Source: Rhodovarius lipocyclicus (GTDB lineage: Bacteria > Pseudomonadota > Alphaproteobacteria > Acetobacterales > Acetobacteraceae). From it: 64,000 nucleotides of DNA. The translations under genes and the position numbers were made by a program. The notes beneath the pieces were generated by a model. It worked only from the letters and a program-made list of their open reading frames with translations. It did not search any database and was not told the origin of the DNA. Positions 16,590 through 25,878 of this stretch are shown here, in pieces (the stretch's first letter is position 1; each line of letters opens with the position of its first letter). The stretch lies in contig NZ_JAAABL010000012.1 in NCBI RefSeq assembly GCF_009900765.1, positions 19,546 to 83,545 on the forward strand. The letters are read 5' to 3'.

Positions 16590-18193
16590 GCCTGCTCTCG
16601 GTCGAGAACCTGACCGTCGCCCTGCCCCCCGGCGGCGACCGCCCGCATGCGGTGGAGGGCATCTCGCTGGCGGTGAACCCAGGCGAGATCCTGTGCGTGG
16701 TGGGGGAATCGGGCTCCGGCAAATCCATCACCGCGAACGCGGCGATGGGGCTGCTGCCCAAGGGGCTGCCGGTCACCACCGGCCGCATCCTGTTCGAGGG
16801 GCAGGACCTGCTGGCCCTGTCGCCCGAGGCGATGCGCAACCTGCGCGGCCAGCGCATCGCCATGATCTTCCAGGAGCCGATGACGGCGCTGAACCCCATC
16901 ATGCGGGTGGGCGAGCAGATCGCCGAAGCCATGCGCGTGCACGGCGCGGGCGGGGATGCCGCCAAACGCGTGCCGGAGCTGCTGGCGGCGGTGAACCTGC
17001 CCGACCCCGCGGCGATCGCGCGCTCCTATCCGTTCCGCCTGTCGGGCGGGCAGCGGCAGCGCGTGATGATCGCCATGGCGCTGGCGCTCGAACCCAGCCT
17101 GCTGATCGCGGACGAACCGACCACCGCGCTGGACGTGACGACGCAGATGCAGATCCTGCGGCTGATCCGTGAGATCCAGGCCCGGCGCGGCACGGGGGTG
17201 ATGTTCATCACCCATGATTTCGGCGTGGTGGCCGAGATCGCGGACCGTGTGGCGGTGATGCAGAAGGGCCGCATCGTGGAACAGGGCCCGGCGGCGGAGG
17301 TGCTGAACAACCCGCAACACCCCTATACCCGCGGCCTGATCGCCGCGGTGCCGCACGGCGCGGCGATGACCGGCCCGCCCTCCTCCGCGCCGCCGGTGCT
17401 GGAGGTGCGGTCGGTCGAGAAGACCTATCGCCGCCATGGCGGCTGGTTCGGCCCGAAGCCCGTGATCAAGGCCGTGCACGATGCCGATTTCATCCTGCGC
17501 CGGGGCGAGACGCTGGGGCTGGTGGGGGAGTCGGGTTCCGGCAAATCCACCCTGGCGCGCTGCGTGGTGAAGCTGGTGGAACCCGAGAAGGGCGAGATCA
17601 TCTTCGAGGGTGAGGATCTGCGCCCGCTGTCGCGCGGGGCATGGAAGCCCTTCCGCAAGAAGATCCAGATGGTGTTCCAGGACCCCTTCGCCTCCCTGAA
17701 CCCCCGGCGGATGGTGGGCGACATCATCGCCGAGGGGCCGATCACCCATGGCGTGGAGCGCGGCGTGGCGCTGGAGCGCGCGCGGGAGCTGCTGCGGCTG
17801 GTGCAGCTCGACCCCGGTGCCATCGGCCGCTACCCGCACGAATTCAGCGGCGGGCAGCGCCAGCGCATCGGCATCGCGCGGGCGCTGGCGATGGAGCCGG
17901 AGCTGCTGATCGCGGATGAGCCGGTCTCGGCGCTCGATGTCTCGGTGCAGGCGCAAGTGCTGGCGCTGCTGGCCGATATCCGCGCGCGGCTGGGGCTGAC
18001 CATGCTGTTCATCACCCATGACCTGCGGGTGGCGGCGCAGATCTGCGACCGGATCGCGGTGATGCAGCGCGGCGCGATCGTCGAGCAGGGCCCGACCGCC
18101 GAGGTCTTCGGCACCCCCCGGCACGACTACACCCGGCAATTGCTGGACAGCATCCCGGGCCGGGCCTGGACCCCGCCTGTCATCGCGGCTTGA
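16586..18193 (+). CDS. Fused double ABC ATPase (DppD-DppF type) of the peptide importer
   Basis: Encodes 535 residues with two complete nucleotide-binding domains in one chain. Walker A 'GESGSGKS' occurs near residues 40-47 and again near 314-321. Each half has its own 'SGGQRQR' signature, Walker B ([16 protein letters not shown]) and switch His. Fused two-domain ATPases are known from GsiA/YejF-type importers; the other two complete ABC systems in this window keep the domains separate. The start at 16586 overlaps the permease stop. It energises import of the ligand bound by the 13089 product. Confidence 0.92.
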   Translation: MSLLSVENLTVALPPGGDRPHAVEGISLAVNPGEILCVVGESGSGKSITANAAMGLLPKGLPVTTGRILFEGQDLLALSPEAMRNLRGQRIAMIFQEPMTALNPIMRVGEQIAEAMRVHGAGGDAAKRVPELLAAVNLPDPAAIARSYPFRLSGGQRQRVMIAMALALEPSLLIADEPTTALDVTTQMQILRLIREIQARRGTGVMFITHDFGVVAEIADRVAVMQKGRIVEQGPAAEVLNNPQHPYTRGLIAAVPHGAAMTGPPSSAPPVLEVRSVEKTYRRHGGWFGPKPVIKAVHDADFILRRGETLGLVGESGSGKSTLARCVVKLVEPEKGEIIFEGEDLRPLSRGAWKPFRKKIQMVFQDPFASLNPRRMVGDIIAEGPITHGVERGVALERARELLRLVQLDPGAIGRYPHEFSGGQRQRIGIARALAMEPELLIADEPVSALDVSVQAQVLALLADIRARLGLTMLFITHDLRVAAQICDRIAVMQRGAIVEQGPTAEVFGTPRHDYTRQLLDSIPGRAWTPPVIAA

Positions 18194-18199
18194 GCGGCC

Positions 18200-18222
18200 C
18201 GGCGGGCGCGAATCGCCCGCCG
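18200..18222 (+). terminator. Hairpin after the ABC operon
   Basis: CGGCGGGCG (18200-18208) pairs perfectly with CGCCCGCCG (18214-18222) around a five-base loop, seven bases after the ATPase stop. There is no T run, so it may be a weak terminator or an RNA-stabilising hairpin. Confidence 0.4.
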
Positions 18223-18260
18223 CCGCTACCCTGCGCGCGCCCAGCCCGGAGGACCCAGCC

Positions 18261-19547
18261 ATGGACCGCTTCTTCTCCCTCACCGCCCGCGGGACGAACC
18301 CGCGCACGGAGATGCTGGCCGGCCTCTCCACCTTCCTCACCATGGCCTATATCGTGGTGGTGAACCCCTCGATCATGGCGGCGGCCGGGATCGACCAGGG
18401 CGCGGCCTTCGTGGCCACCTGCCTGGCGGCGGCCATCGGCTCCATCCTGATGGGGATGATCGCCAATTTCCCGATCGCGCTGGCGCCGGGGATGGGGCTG
18501 AACGCCTATTTCGCCTTCGCGGTGGTGCAGGGCATGGGCGTGCCCTGGCCGGTCGCGCTGGGCGCGGTCTTCCTCTCGGGGCTGATCTTCTTCGCCGTCT
18601 CGCTGCTGCGGGTGCGGGAATGGCTGGTGAACGGCATCCCCGTTTCCCTGAAATTCGGCATCGCGGCGGGCATCGGCTTCTTCCTGGGCCTGATCGGGCT
18701 GAAGAACATGGGGCTGGTGGTGGCGCACCCGGCCACGCTGGTGACGCTGGGGCCGATCGGCCAGACATCGACGCTGCTCGCCTGCGCGGGCTTCCTGGTG
18801 ATCGCGGGGCTCTCGGCGCGCGGGGTGACGGGGGCGATCGTCATCGGCATCATCGCCACGGCGGCCGCCGGCATCCCCTTCGGGCTGACCACCTTCCACG
18901 GCATCGCCAGCCTGCCGCCCTCCCTCGCCCCCACCTTCCTGCAACTGGATATCGCGGGCGCGCTCGGCCTCGGCATCGCGGGGATCGTGTTCACCTTCTT
19001 CCTGGTGGACCTGCTGGACAACACCGGCACGCTGATCGGCACCGTCCACCGCGCGGGGCTGATGAACAAGGACGGCACGGTGCCGAATCTGGGCCGCGCG
19101 CTGCTGGCCGATTCCACCGGGGCCATCAGCGGGGCGCTGCTCGGCACCTCCACCACCGTCAGCTATATCGAGAGCGCGGCGGGCATCCAGGCCGGCGGGC
19201 GCACGGGGCTGACCGCCGTCACGGTGGGGGTGCTGTTCCTGCTGGCGCTGTTCCTGGCGCCGCTGGCCACCTCCATCCCCGCCTTCGCCACGGCACCCGC
19301 GCTGGTCTTCGTCGCCTGCCTCATGGCGCGCTCCCTGCAGGAGCTGAACTGGGAGGACGCGACGGACTACATCCCCGCCATCGTGACCGCACTCGCCATG
19401 CCCTTCACCTTCTCGATCGCCACCGGCATCGGGCTCGGCTTCATCGCCCATGCGGGCGGCAAGGCCATCGCGGGCCGGGCGGCGGAGGTGCATGGCGCGG
19501 TCTGGCTGATCGCAGCACTCTCGGTGGTGAAGTTCGCGCTGGTCTGA
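18261..19547 (+). CDS. NCS2-family purine permease (AzgA/PbuG type)
   Basis: Encodes 428 residues with 12 or more hydrophobic segments. 'RTEMLAGLSTFLTMAYIVVV' near residue 15 and 'ALAPGMGLNAYFAF' near residue 75 are the hallmarks of the AzgA-like hypoxanthine/guanine/adenine subfamily of proton symporters. It is followed, convergently, by a PuuE-type allantoinase gene ending 4 bases away, so a role in purine uptake for nitrogen is plausible. Guanine/hypoxanthine versus adenine preference cannot be read off. Confidence 0.85.
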   Translation: MDRFFSLTARGTNPRTEMLAGLSTFLTMAYIVVVNPSIMAAAGIDQGAAFVATCLAAAIGSILMGMIANFPIALAPGMGLNAYFAFAVVQGMGVPWPVALGAVFLSGLIFFAVSLLRVREWLVNGIPVSLKFGIAAGIGFFLGLIGLKNMGLVVAHPATLVTLGPIGQTSTLLACAGFLVIAGLSARGVTGAIVIGIIATAAAGIPFGLTTFHGIASLPPSLAPTFLQLDIAGALGLGIAGIVFTFFLVDLLDNTGTLIGTVHRAGLMNKDGTVPNLGRALLADSTGAISGALLGTSTTVSYIESAAGIQAGGRTGLTAVTVGVLFLLALFLAPLATSIPAFATAPALVFVACLMARSLQELNWEDATDYIPAIVTALAMPFTFSIATGIGLGFIAHAGGKAIAGRAAEVHGAVWLIAALSVVKFALV

Positions 19548-19551
19548 ACGG

Positions 19552-20457
19552 CTATACCCCCAGGGACAGCCAGTGCCGCGCGATATCGCGCCGCCTAGCC
19601 ACCCAGATCTCCGGGCGCCGGGCCACATGGGCCAGCACCGCCTCCAGCCCCGGCATGCGGGCCGGGCGCGCGATCAGGCGCAGGTGCAGCCCGATGGACA
19701 GCATCCGCCCCGGCCCCGGCTGCGCCAGCATCCAGTCGATGGCGGAGATGCAGTAGCGCGAGAAATCCTCCGCATGCAGGAAGCCGCCGCCGGGGGCGAA
19801 GCGCATGTCGTTGGTATCGAAGCAATAAGGCATGACGACATGCGCCCGCCCCGGCAGCCGGCGCGGCAATTCGTCGTCATAGGCGTCGCTGTCGTACAGG
19901 AAGCCGCCATCCTCCAGCAGCAGCCGACGGGTGTTGACCGAGGCCGCGGATTTGCTGTGCCAGCCCACCGGCCGCTCACCGGTCGCGTCGCGGATGGCGG
20001 CGACCGTGGCCGCGATCACCGCGCGCTCGGTCGCTTCCTCCATGCCCGCCTGCACCTCCCACCGCCAGCCATGGGCGCTGATCTCATGCCCGCGCGCATG
20101 GGGCTCGGCCGCCAGCAGGGGCGTGGCCGCGATGGCCCGCCCGCAGCAGGAAAAGGTAGCCTTCAGCCCATGCCGGTCGAAGGCCCGCAGCACCCGCCAC
20201 AGCCCCACCCGCGCGCCATAGTCGAAATGCGATTCCATCCCCGGGTCGGGCACGCCCTCCAGCCGCTGCGCGGCCTCGGGGATCGCCTCGTTGCGCTCGT
20301 CGCCGCTCAGCAGCGACAGTTCGGCCCCTTCCTCCACATTCACCACGAAGGAGAGGGCCAGCTTCGCGCCGCCGGGCCAATGCGGGTCCGGCGGGTTCTC
20401 GCCATAGCCGGTCAGGTCGCGGGCGGGGCTGGGCATACCGCCGGGCAGCAGGCTCAT
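19552..20457 (-). CDS. puuE: PuuE-type allantoinase (polysaccharide deacetylase fold)
   Basis: Encodes 301 residues. 'LSFVVNVEEGAELSLLSGDE' matches the PuuE signature in which the usual deacetylase Asp region is rewritten, and 'HEISAHGWRWE' supplies the metal or active-site His. PuuE proteins hydrolyse allantoin to allantoate without the metal-dependent chemistry of classical allantoinase. The start overlaps the end of the upstream Bug receptor gene by four bases, so both are one transcription unit. The neighbouring NCS2 permease fits purine catabolism, though no urate oxidase is seen here. A related amidase-type activity on another ligand is possible. Confidence 0.7.
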   Translation of the reverse strand: MSLLPGGMPSPARDLTGYGENPPDPHWPGGAKLALSFVVNVEEGAELSLLSGDERNEAIPEAAQRLEGVPDPGMESHFDYGARVGLWRVLRAFDRHGLKATFSCCGRAIAATPLLAAEPHARGHEISAHGWRWEVQAGMEEATERAVIAATVAAIRDATGERPVGWHSKSAASVNTRRLLLEDGGFLYDSDAYDDELPRRLPGRAHVVMPYCFDTNDMRFAPGGGFLHAEDFSRYCISAIDWMLAQPGPGRMLSIGLHLRLIARPARMPGLEAVLAHVARRPEIWVARRRDIARHWLSLGV

Positions 20458-21440
20458 CCCGGCTGCACCCCGGCGGTGCGCACCACCCGGCCCCAGCGCT
20501 CGCCTTCCGAGGCCACGAAGGCCTGGATCTCATTGGGCGGCGGGGTGCCGAGATCCACGATCGCGGCGGCGGCCAGGCGGGTGCGGGTCGCGGCCTCGGC
20601 GTTGTTCTCGGCCACCACCTCCCGCAGCCTGGCCACCACCTGGGGGTCGAGCCCCGCGGGGCCCGCCAGCAGGAACCAGTTGGTGGAGGTGACGGCGGCA
20701 AAGCCCGCCTCGGCCACGGTGGGCACGTCCGGCAAGGCCTCCACCCGCTGGGGAGAGGTGATGGCGAGGCCGCGCAGCAGCCCGGCCTTCACCGCCTCGA
20801 CCTGCGGGGAGGCACTGTCCCACAGGGAGATGGTGTTGCCGCCCAGGATGGATTGCTGGGCCTCGGCCGCGCTGCGGAAGGGGATGTGCAGCAGGCTGGC
20901 CCCCGCCTCGATGCCGAACAGCGAGCCCGTCAGATGCCCCGCGCTGCCGATGCCGGAGGAGCCAAAGGTGATGCTGTCCGCCTCCCGCTTCGCGGCGGCC
21001 AGGTAGTCGGCCAGGGTGCGGTGGGGGCTGTCGCCCTTGACCGCGCACAGGATGGGCGCGCCGCCCAGCATGGCGATGTAGCTGAAGGACCGGCGCGGGT
21101 CATAGGCCAGGCTGCGGAACAGCGCGGGGGCCACCGCCAGCGGTCCGGTGTTGGTCACCAGCAGGGTGTGGCCATCCGGCCGTTCCCCGGCGACGGAGGC
21201 GGTGCCCACGCTGCCGCCCGCACCCGGCTTGTTCTCGATGATGAAGGGGCGGCCAAAGGCGCGTTCCAGCTTCTCGGTCAGCGGGCGGACCATGATGTCG
21301 GAGGTCCCGCCAGGGCCGTAGGGGTTGATGATCCGCACCGGGCGGTTGGGCCAGGCGCCGGTCTGGGCTGATGCGGGGGCGGCGAGCAGGGCCGGGGCGG
21401 CGGCCAGAAGGGACCGTCGGGACAGGCGGGCGATGCGCAT
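20454..21440 (-). CDS. Bug-family (tripartite tricarboxylate type) solute receptor
   Basis: Encodes 328 residues from the ATG at 21440, with a twin-arginine-like leader ('LSRRSLLAAAPALLAAPASA'). The mature start 'WPNRPVRIINPYGPGGTSDI' and 'IIENKPGAGGSVG' are the family's ligand-pocket motifs. Bug proteins bind carboxylates or related metabolites in the periplasm. No TctA/TctB membrane genes accompany it, so it must share a transporter encoded elsewhere or act as a sensor. It is the first gene of a two-gene unit with puuE and diverges from a GntR-type regulator. Confidence 0.88.
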   Translation of the reverse strand: MRIARLSRRSLLAAAPALLAAPASAQTGAWPNRPVRIINPYGPGGTSDIMVRPLTEKLERAFGRPFIIENKPGAGGSVGTASVAGERPDGHTLLVTNTGPLAVAPALFRSLAYDPRRSFSYIAMLGGAPILCAVKGDSPHRTLADYLAAAKREADSITFGSSGIGSAGHLTGSLFGIEAGASLLHIPFRSAAEAQQSILGGNTISLWDSASPQVEAVKAGLLRGLAITSPQRVEALPDVPTVAEAGFAAVTSTNWFLLAGPAGLDPQVVARLREVVAENNAEAATRTRLAAAAIVDLGTPPPNEIQAFVASEGERWGRVVRTAGVQPG

Positions 21441-21619
21441 GGTCGTGCTTCCTTCGGTGAATCCGAAGGGGGCGAAGCAAACGGCATGCCACGCGGAATC
21501 GCGCACAATCCCGCCCGCATGGCCATTTCATTGCACGCAATATCAGCAGGAACGCCTTCGCATACCGCGATATGAAGCCTTATAATAGGCCGATTTCACC
21601 GCACCCTGCCGACGCCATC

Positions 21620-21654
21620 ATGTCTAGACATGATAATCGCCTATGTCTAGACAT
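21620..21654 (+). promoter_or_regulatory. Twin palindromic operators ATGTCTAGACAT
   Basis: The perfect 12-bp palindrome ATGTCTAGACAT occurs at 21620-21631 and again at 21643-21654, centres 23 bp apart, just before the regulator start at 21662. A TATAAT box lies upstream at 21582-21587. The half-site TGTC/GACA is typical of FCD-type GntR repressors. Two sites about two helical turns apart suggest cooperative binding and control of both divergent genes. Confidence 0.7.
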
Positions 21655-21661
21655 AATACGC

Positions 21662-22669
21662 ATGAAGGACAGGCTGCGCTGGATCACCGCCTTTGAGCAG
21701 GGGCAGGACGCCGGGGCCATCTGCGCCCGCTTCGGCATCTCCCGCGCCACGCTGCGGAAATGGTGGGCGCGCTACCAGGCCGGCGGCGTCGCGGCGCTCG
21801 CCGACCAGGACCGCGCGCCGAAAACCTCCCCCACACGCAAGGCCGGGCCCGCCGAGGCCGAGGCCATCCGCGCCCTGCGCGCCCGGGGCCTCAGCCTCTC
21901 CGGCATACGGGCCGCGCTGCTGGCCGAGCACGGCACGGCGCTGTCCATCCCCACCATCCGGCGCATCCTGGCGCGCGAACTGCCCGCGCCACCGCCGCAC
22001 CGCGCGGCCCTGCCGCGTTCCGGCCTTGTCACCGCGCCGCTGGACGAAGGGCTGGCGGGCGCCATCGCCGAGGCCATCGGCCGCGGCCGCTACCGCCCCG
22101 GCGAAAAACTGACGGAAGAAGGCCTGGCGCGGGATTTCAACGTGGGCCGCACCCGCGTGCGGGAGGCATTGCGCAGCCTCGCCTTCCTCGGCCTCGTGTC
22201 GATGGAGCGGCATCGCGGCGCCGCCGTGGCCTTCCCCTCCGAGGGCGATCTCGCCCGCGCCTATGAGGCCCGGCGCGCGGTGGAGGCCGGCATCCTGGGC
22301 CAGGTCGCGCGGCGCATCGGCGGCCGCTGCGACTGCGCGGAGCTGGCCACGCTGCGCGCCCATGTGGCCCGGCAGAACGAGGCGCTGGCCGCCGGCAACC
22401 GGCTGCGCTTCGTGCAGCTGCTGACGGAGTTCCACCTCGTGCTCGGCGGCATGGCGGACAACCCCTTCCTGCTCGGCTTCCTGGAGCGGCTGGTGGCCGT
22501 CACCTCCCTGTCCTTCCTGATCAAGGAGCAGTCGGGCGACCCGCTTTGCGCCGTGGCCGAGCACGCGGCCATCGTCGAGGCCCTGGCCGCCGGCCACCCG
22601 CAGGAGGCCGAGCGGCTGATGCGGGCGCATCTGGGCGGCGAGCGGCGCTGCGAGGCCGTCACCGCCTGA
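21662..22669 (+). CDS. Chimeric GntR/FCD transcriptional regulator with an extra N-terminal helix-turn-helix
   Basis: About 335 residues from the ATG at 21662. Residues 1-60 form a transposase-type helix-turn-helix ('GAICARFGISRATLRKWWAR') and residues 65-110 a second, winged-HTH-like segment ('LSLSGIRAALLAEHG'). A standard GntR wHTH follows ('RPGEKLTEEGLARDFNVGRT', 'RVREALRSL'), and then an FCD ligand-binding domain to the end. Usual FCD regulators have about 220-240 residues, so about 115 are extra. In-frame codons at 21572 and 21620 are possible starts, but the operators occupy that stretch and no strong ribosome-binding site is seen for any of them. Confidence 0.8.
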   Translation: MKDRLRWITAFEQGQDAGAICARFGISRATLRKWWARYQAGGVAALADQDRAPKTSPTRKAGPAEAEAIRALRARGLSLSGIRAALLAEHGTALSIPTIRRILARELPAPPPHRAALPRSGLVTAPLDEGLAGAIAEAIGRGRYRPGEKLTEEGLARDFNVGRTRVREALRSLAFLGLVSMERHRGAAVAFPSEGDLARAYEARRAVEAGILGQVARRIGGRCDCAELATLRAHVARQNEALAAGNRLRFVQLLTEFHLVLGGMADNPFLLGFLERLVAVTSLSFLIKEQSGDPLCAVAEHAAIVEALAAGHPQEAERLMRAHLGGERRCEAVTA

Positions 22670-22675
22670 GGCGGC

Positions 22676-23647
22676 CTATTCGATGCGGATGTCCAGCTGG
22701 CGCACGATGGCGCTCCAGGCCGGGCGTTCGCGCCGCTCCAGCTCCGTCAGGCCCTCCGGCGTGGTGGGTTCGGCCTTGGCCGCCTGGCCGCGCAGCACTT
22801 CCTGGAAGCCGGGGGTCTGCATCGCCTCATGCGCCGCGGCGCGGAACTGCGCCACCACGGGCTGCGGGGTGCGGGCGGGCATGTACAACGCCTGCCACAG
22901 CCCGATGGTCAGGTCGATGCCGAACTCCTTCACCGTCGGCACGTTGGGCAGCAGCGCCAGGCGCTCGGCCTCCACCACCGCCAGGATGCGGGTCTGGCCG
23001 TCGCGCGCCATGGCCTCCGCGCCGCCGGCCGGCACCGCCATCACATCCACCTGGGAGGCCAATACAGCCTGCATCGCCGGCGCCTGGCTGGTGAAGGGCA
23101 CGTGCAACAGCTCCATGCCCACATGCCGGGCCACGCGCTCGAAGGCCAGGTGAGAGGTGCTGCCCACGCCCCAGCTGCAGAAGGACAGCCCGTTGGGGTC
23201 CGCCTTGGCCGCCGCGATCAGCCCCGGCAGGTCGCGGATATTCGGCCGCGACGGGCCGATGACGATGGCGAAGGGAATGGTCGTGACCAGCGTGACCGGG
23301 GAGAAATCCTTCTCCGGGTCATAGGGCAGGTTGCGGTAGATGAACTGGTTGATCGCCTGCGTGTCCACATTGGCCAGGAAGGCGGTGTAGCCGTCGGGCG
23401 CGGAGCGCGCGGCCACCGCCGCCCCGATGCCGCCACCGGCGCCGGCGCGGTTCTCCACCACCACCGACTGCTTCAGGATGCCCGACATCGGCACGGACAG
23501 CCCGCGCGCCAGGATGTCGTTCACGCCCCCCGCGTTATAGGGGGAGATGATGCGGATCGCCCGCTCCGGCCAGGCCGCGAGCGCCGGCGCCGACAGCATG
23601 GTGCCGGCCCCGGCGGCGGTGAGCAGCTGGCGCCTCGAAATGGTCAT
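22676..23647 (-). CDS. Bug-family solute receptor
   Basis: Encodes 323 residues from the ATG at 23647, preceded by AAGAAGG. The leader 'ISRRQLLTAAGAGTMLSAPA' is twin-arginine-like. Family motifs include 'WPERAIRIISPYNAGGVNDI', 'VVENRAGAGGGIG' and the mid-protein 'SWGVGSTSHLAFE'. It converges with the GntR/FCD regulator, six bases apart, and diverges from the nitrilase gene. No membrane partners are nearby. A ligand related to nitriles or carboxylates is conceivable from context only. Confidence 0.88.
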   Translation of the reverse strand: MTISRRQLLTAAGAGTMLSAPALAAWPERAIRIISPYNAGGVNDILARGLSVPMSGILKQSVVVENRAGAGGGIGAAVAARSAPDGYTAFLANVDTQAINQFIYRNLPYDPEKDFSPVTLVTTIPFAIVIGPSRPNIRDLPGLIAAAKADPNGLSFCSWGVGSTSHLAFERVARHVGMELLHVPFTSQAPAMQAVLASQVDVMAVPAGGAEAMARDGQTRILAVVEAERLALLPNVPTVKEFGIDLTIGLWQALYMPARTPQPVVAQFRAAAHEAMQTPGFQEVLRGQAAKAEPTTPEGLTELERRERPAWSAIVRQLDIRIE

Positions 23648-23869
23648 GCGCGTGCCTTCTTGCTGGGGCGATGATCGCACCCGTGTTGCCGGCCGCGCGC
23701 CGGCGTCATCCTCACTGGCCGCCCGGTTCGCCCGGGTCGATGCCGCCTTGCTAACCGCACCCGCGCGGCGCGGGAATCCCGAAATCGCGCAGCGGGTGTT
23801 GCGGGAATTCCGGGTGCCGCGCCCCGCCCGACCCCCCGCATGATGCCGGCGAGCCTTCAGGAGCCCCGC

Positions 23870-24886
23870 ATGTCCCTGCCCCGCATCAAGGTCGCGGCCG
23901 CCCATCTGGCGCCCGTCTGGATGGACGCCGCCGCCACCGCCGCCAAGGCCTGCGACGCCATCGGCGAAGCGGCACGGGCCGGCGCGCAGCTGGTGATGTT
24001 CCCCGAAAGCTATATCCCCGGCTTCCCGGCCTGGACGGCGCTGGCCGCTCCCATCCTGACGCATGAGCATTTCGCCCGCTTCGCCGCGCAGTCCATCCGC
24101 GCCGATGGGCCGGAGGTGGCGTCCCTGCGCCAGGCGGCGCGCCGGCACGGCATCCATGTCTCCTTCGGCTTCAGCGAATCGACCGCGGCCTCGCTCGGCT
24201 GCCTGTGGAACAGCAACATGCTGGTCGGCCCCGATGGCGCGGTGCTGAACCACCGCCGCAAGCTGGTGCCGACCTACTACGAGAAGCTGGTCTGGGCCCC
24301 GGGCGACGCGCAGGCGCTGCGGGTGGTGGACACCCCCATCGGGCGCATCGGCACGCTGATCTGCGGGGAGAACACCAACCCCCTCGCGCGCTATGCCCTG
24401 ATGGCGGAGGGCGAGCAGCTGCACCTGGCCACCTTCCCCCCCATCTGGCCCACCCGCATGCCCGGGGAGGCCGCGGCCTATGACATCGAGGAAGCCATCC
24501 GCATCCGCTGCGGCGCCCATTCCTTCGAGGCGAAATGCTTCACCCTGGTCGCCTCCTCCTTCCTGGACGCCACGGCCGCCCGGGCGCTCGCCGCGATCTC
24601 GCCCGAGGCCGCGCGGGTGATCGAGGGCACGCCGCGCGCCGTCAGCATGGCGATCGGGCCCGAGGGCCGGCAGATCGGCCAGAGCCAGCGCGAGGAAGGC
24701 CTGCTGCTGGTGGAGATGAACCTGGCCGATTGCGTGGAGCCCAAGCAGTTCCATGACGTGGTGGGGTATTACAACCGCTTCGACATCTTCCAGCTGAGCG
24801 TGGACCGCACCCCGCGCGCGCCCATCCGCTTCCGCGACGCGGCCGGCGCGGAGCCCGCCTATCCGGAACTCGACGAACCCGCTTGA
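23870..24886 (+). CDS. Nitrilase-family carbon-nitrogen hydrolase
   Basis: Encodes 338 residues from the ATG at 23870 after CAGGAG. The catalytic triad of the superfamily is complete: Glu in 'MFPESYIPG' (near residue 45), Lys in 'HRRKLVPTYYEK' (near 130) and Cys in 'GTLICGENTNPLARYAL' (near 165). The Cys context and the 'PTYYEK' loop fit aliphatic or aryl nitrilases that convert R-CN to acid plus ammonia, rather than amidases. A LysR gene follows closely and an ene-reductase gene converges, which suggests a small regulated catabolic group. Confidence 0.82.
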   Translation: MSLPRIKVAAAHLAPVWMDAAATAAKACDAIGEAARAGAQLVMFPESYIPGFPAWTALAAPILTHEHFARFAAQSIRADGPEVASLRQAARRHGIHVSFGFSESTAASLGCLWNSNMLVGPDGAVLNHRRKLVPTYYEKLVWAPGDAQALRVVDTPIGRIGTLICGENTNPLARYALMAEGEQLHLATFPPIWPTRMPGEAAAYDIEEAIRIRCGAHSFEAKCFTLVASSFLDATAARALAAISPEAARVIEGTPRAVSMAIGPEGRQIGQSQREEGLLLVEMNLADCVEPKQFHDVVGYYNRFDIFQLSVDRTPRAPIRFRDAAGAEPAYPELDEPA

Positions 24887-24957
24887 CCCCGGCGCGCCTT
24901 TCGATGACGGATCGGCCGGAAGCACGGGCCGATGCGGCGACGGAGGGAGGACAGGGC

Positions 24958-25869
24958 GTGGGCAGACAACTCGACTGGAGCACCCTGCCCTTCTTCCTGG
25001 AGCTGGCCCGCCAGGGCCGGCTGGCGCCCGCCGCGCGGCGGCTGCGCGTGGACCACACCACGGTCAGCCGCCGGGTGGCGGAGCTGGAAAAATCCCTCGA
25101 CCTGAAGCTGTTCGACCGCACGGCCGACGGCTTCGCCCTGACCGAGGCCGGGCGCGGCCTGCTGCCGCATGCCGAGGCGATGGAAGCCCAGGCCGCCGCC
25201 ATGACCGATGGGCGGGGCGGCGCCTCGGCCGGGGTGCAGGGGCGCGTGCGGGTGGCGAGCATGGAGGGCATCTCGGCCCAATATCTGGCCCGCCGCATGC
25301 CGCGCCTGGCGGAACGCCATCCGGGGCTGATGATCGAGCTCGTCACCTCCGCCGCCCTGTTCAACCTGACGAAGCGGGAGGCGGATATCAGCCTTTCCTT
25401 CGTGCCGGTGCGCGGGCCGAAGCTGGCCATCCGGCGCATCGGCGGCTTCGCGCTGTTCCTGTATGGCGCGCCCGCCTATCTGGCCGCGCACGGCACGCCG
25501 GAAACGCCCCGGGACCTGGCCCGCCACCGCTTCGTCGATTACGTCGAGGACCTGCTGCAGATCCCGGAGGTGCATTGGCTGCTGGACGCGGTGCCGGCGC
25601 CGCATGTCGTGTTCCGCTCCTCCTCCATGTATGCGCAGGCCACGGCGGCGGCGAACGGGGCGGGGCTGGTGCTGCTGCCCTCCTTCGCCGGAGAGGCCGA
25701 CCCGCGCCTGGTGCCCGTGCTGAAGCCGCACATCCGCGCCGAGCGGCCGATCTACCTCGCGGTGCATGAGGATCTGGCCTGGGTGCCGCGCGTGCGGGAG
25801 ACGGTGCGCTTCCTGGAGGAACAGCTGCGGGCCGACCAGGCCTTCCTGATGGAAGGCCTGGAGGGCTGA
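24958..25869 (+). CDS. LysR-family transcriptional regulator
   Basis: Encodes 303 residues from a GTG at 24958, which has the excellent GGAGGGAGGA upstream; the ATG at 24904 lacks this and would add a disordered tail. The N-terminal winged helix-turn-helix shows 'LPFFLELARQGRLAPAARRL' and then 'VDHTTVSRRVAELEKSL'; the rest is a substrate-binding-like effector domain. It starts 71 bases after the nitrilase gene on the same strand. LysR regulators usually control neighbouring catabolic genes, here the nitrilase or the ene-reductase. Effector unknown. Confidence 0.88.
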   Translation: MGRQLDWSTLPFFLELARQGRLAPAARRLRVDHTTVSRRVAELEKSLDLKLFDRTADGFALTEAGRGLLPHAEAMEAQAAAMTDGRGGASAGVQGRVRVASMEGISAQYLARRMPRLAERHPGLMIELVTSAALFNLTKREADISLSFVPVRGPKLAIRRIGGFALFLYGAPAYLAAHGTPETPRDLARHRFVDYVEDLLQIPEVHWLLDAVPAPHVVFRSSSMYAQATAAANGAGLVLLPSFAGEADPRLVPVLKPHIRAERPIYLAVHEDLAWVPRVRETVRFLEEQLRADQAFLMEGLEG

Positions 25870-25878
25870 TCCGCCGGC

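Noticed and set aside
16043..18343. A 766-codon minus-strand frame
   Set aside because: Antisense to the fused ABC ATPase, with repeated HRRDRQ-like composition; shadow frame.
23648..24925. Extension of the Bug receptor at 22676 to a 749-residue protein
   Set aside because: The extension is antisense to the nitrilase gene and the real leader starts at 23647.
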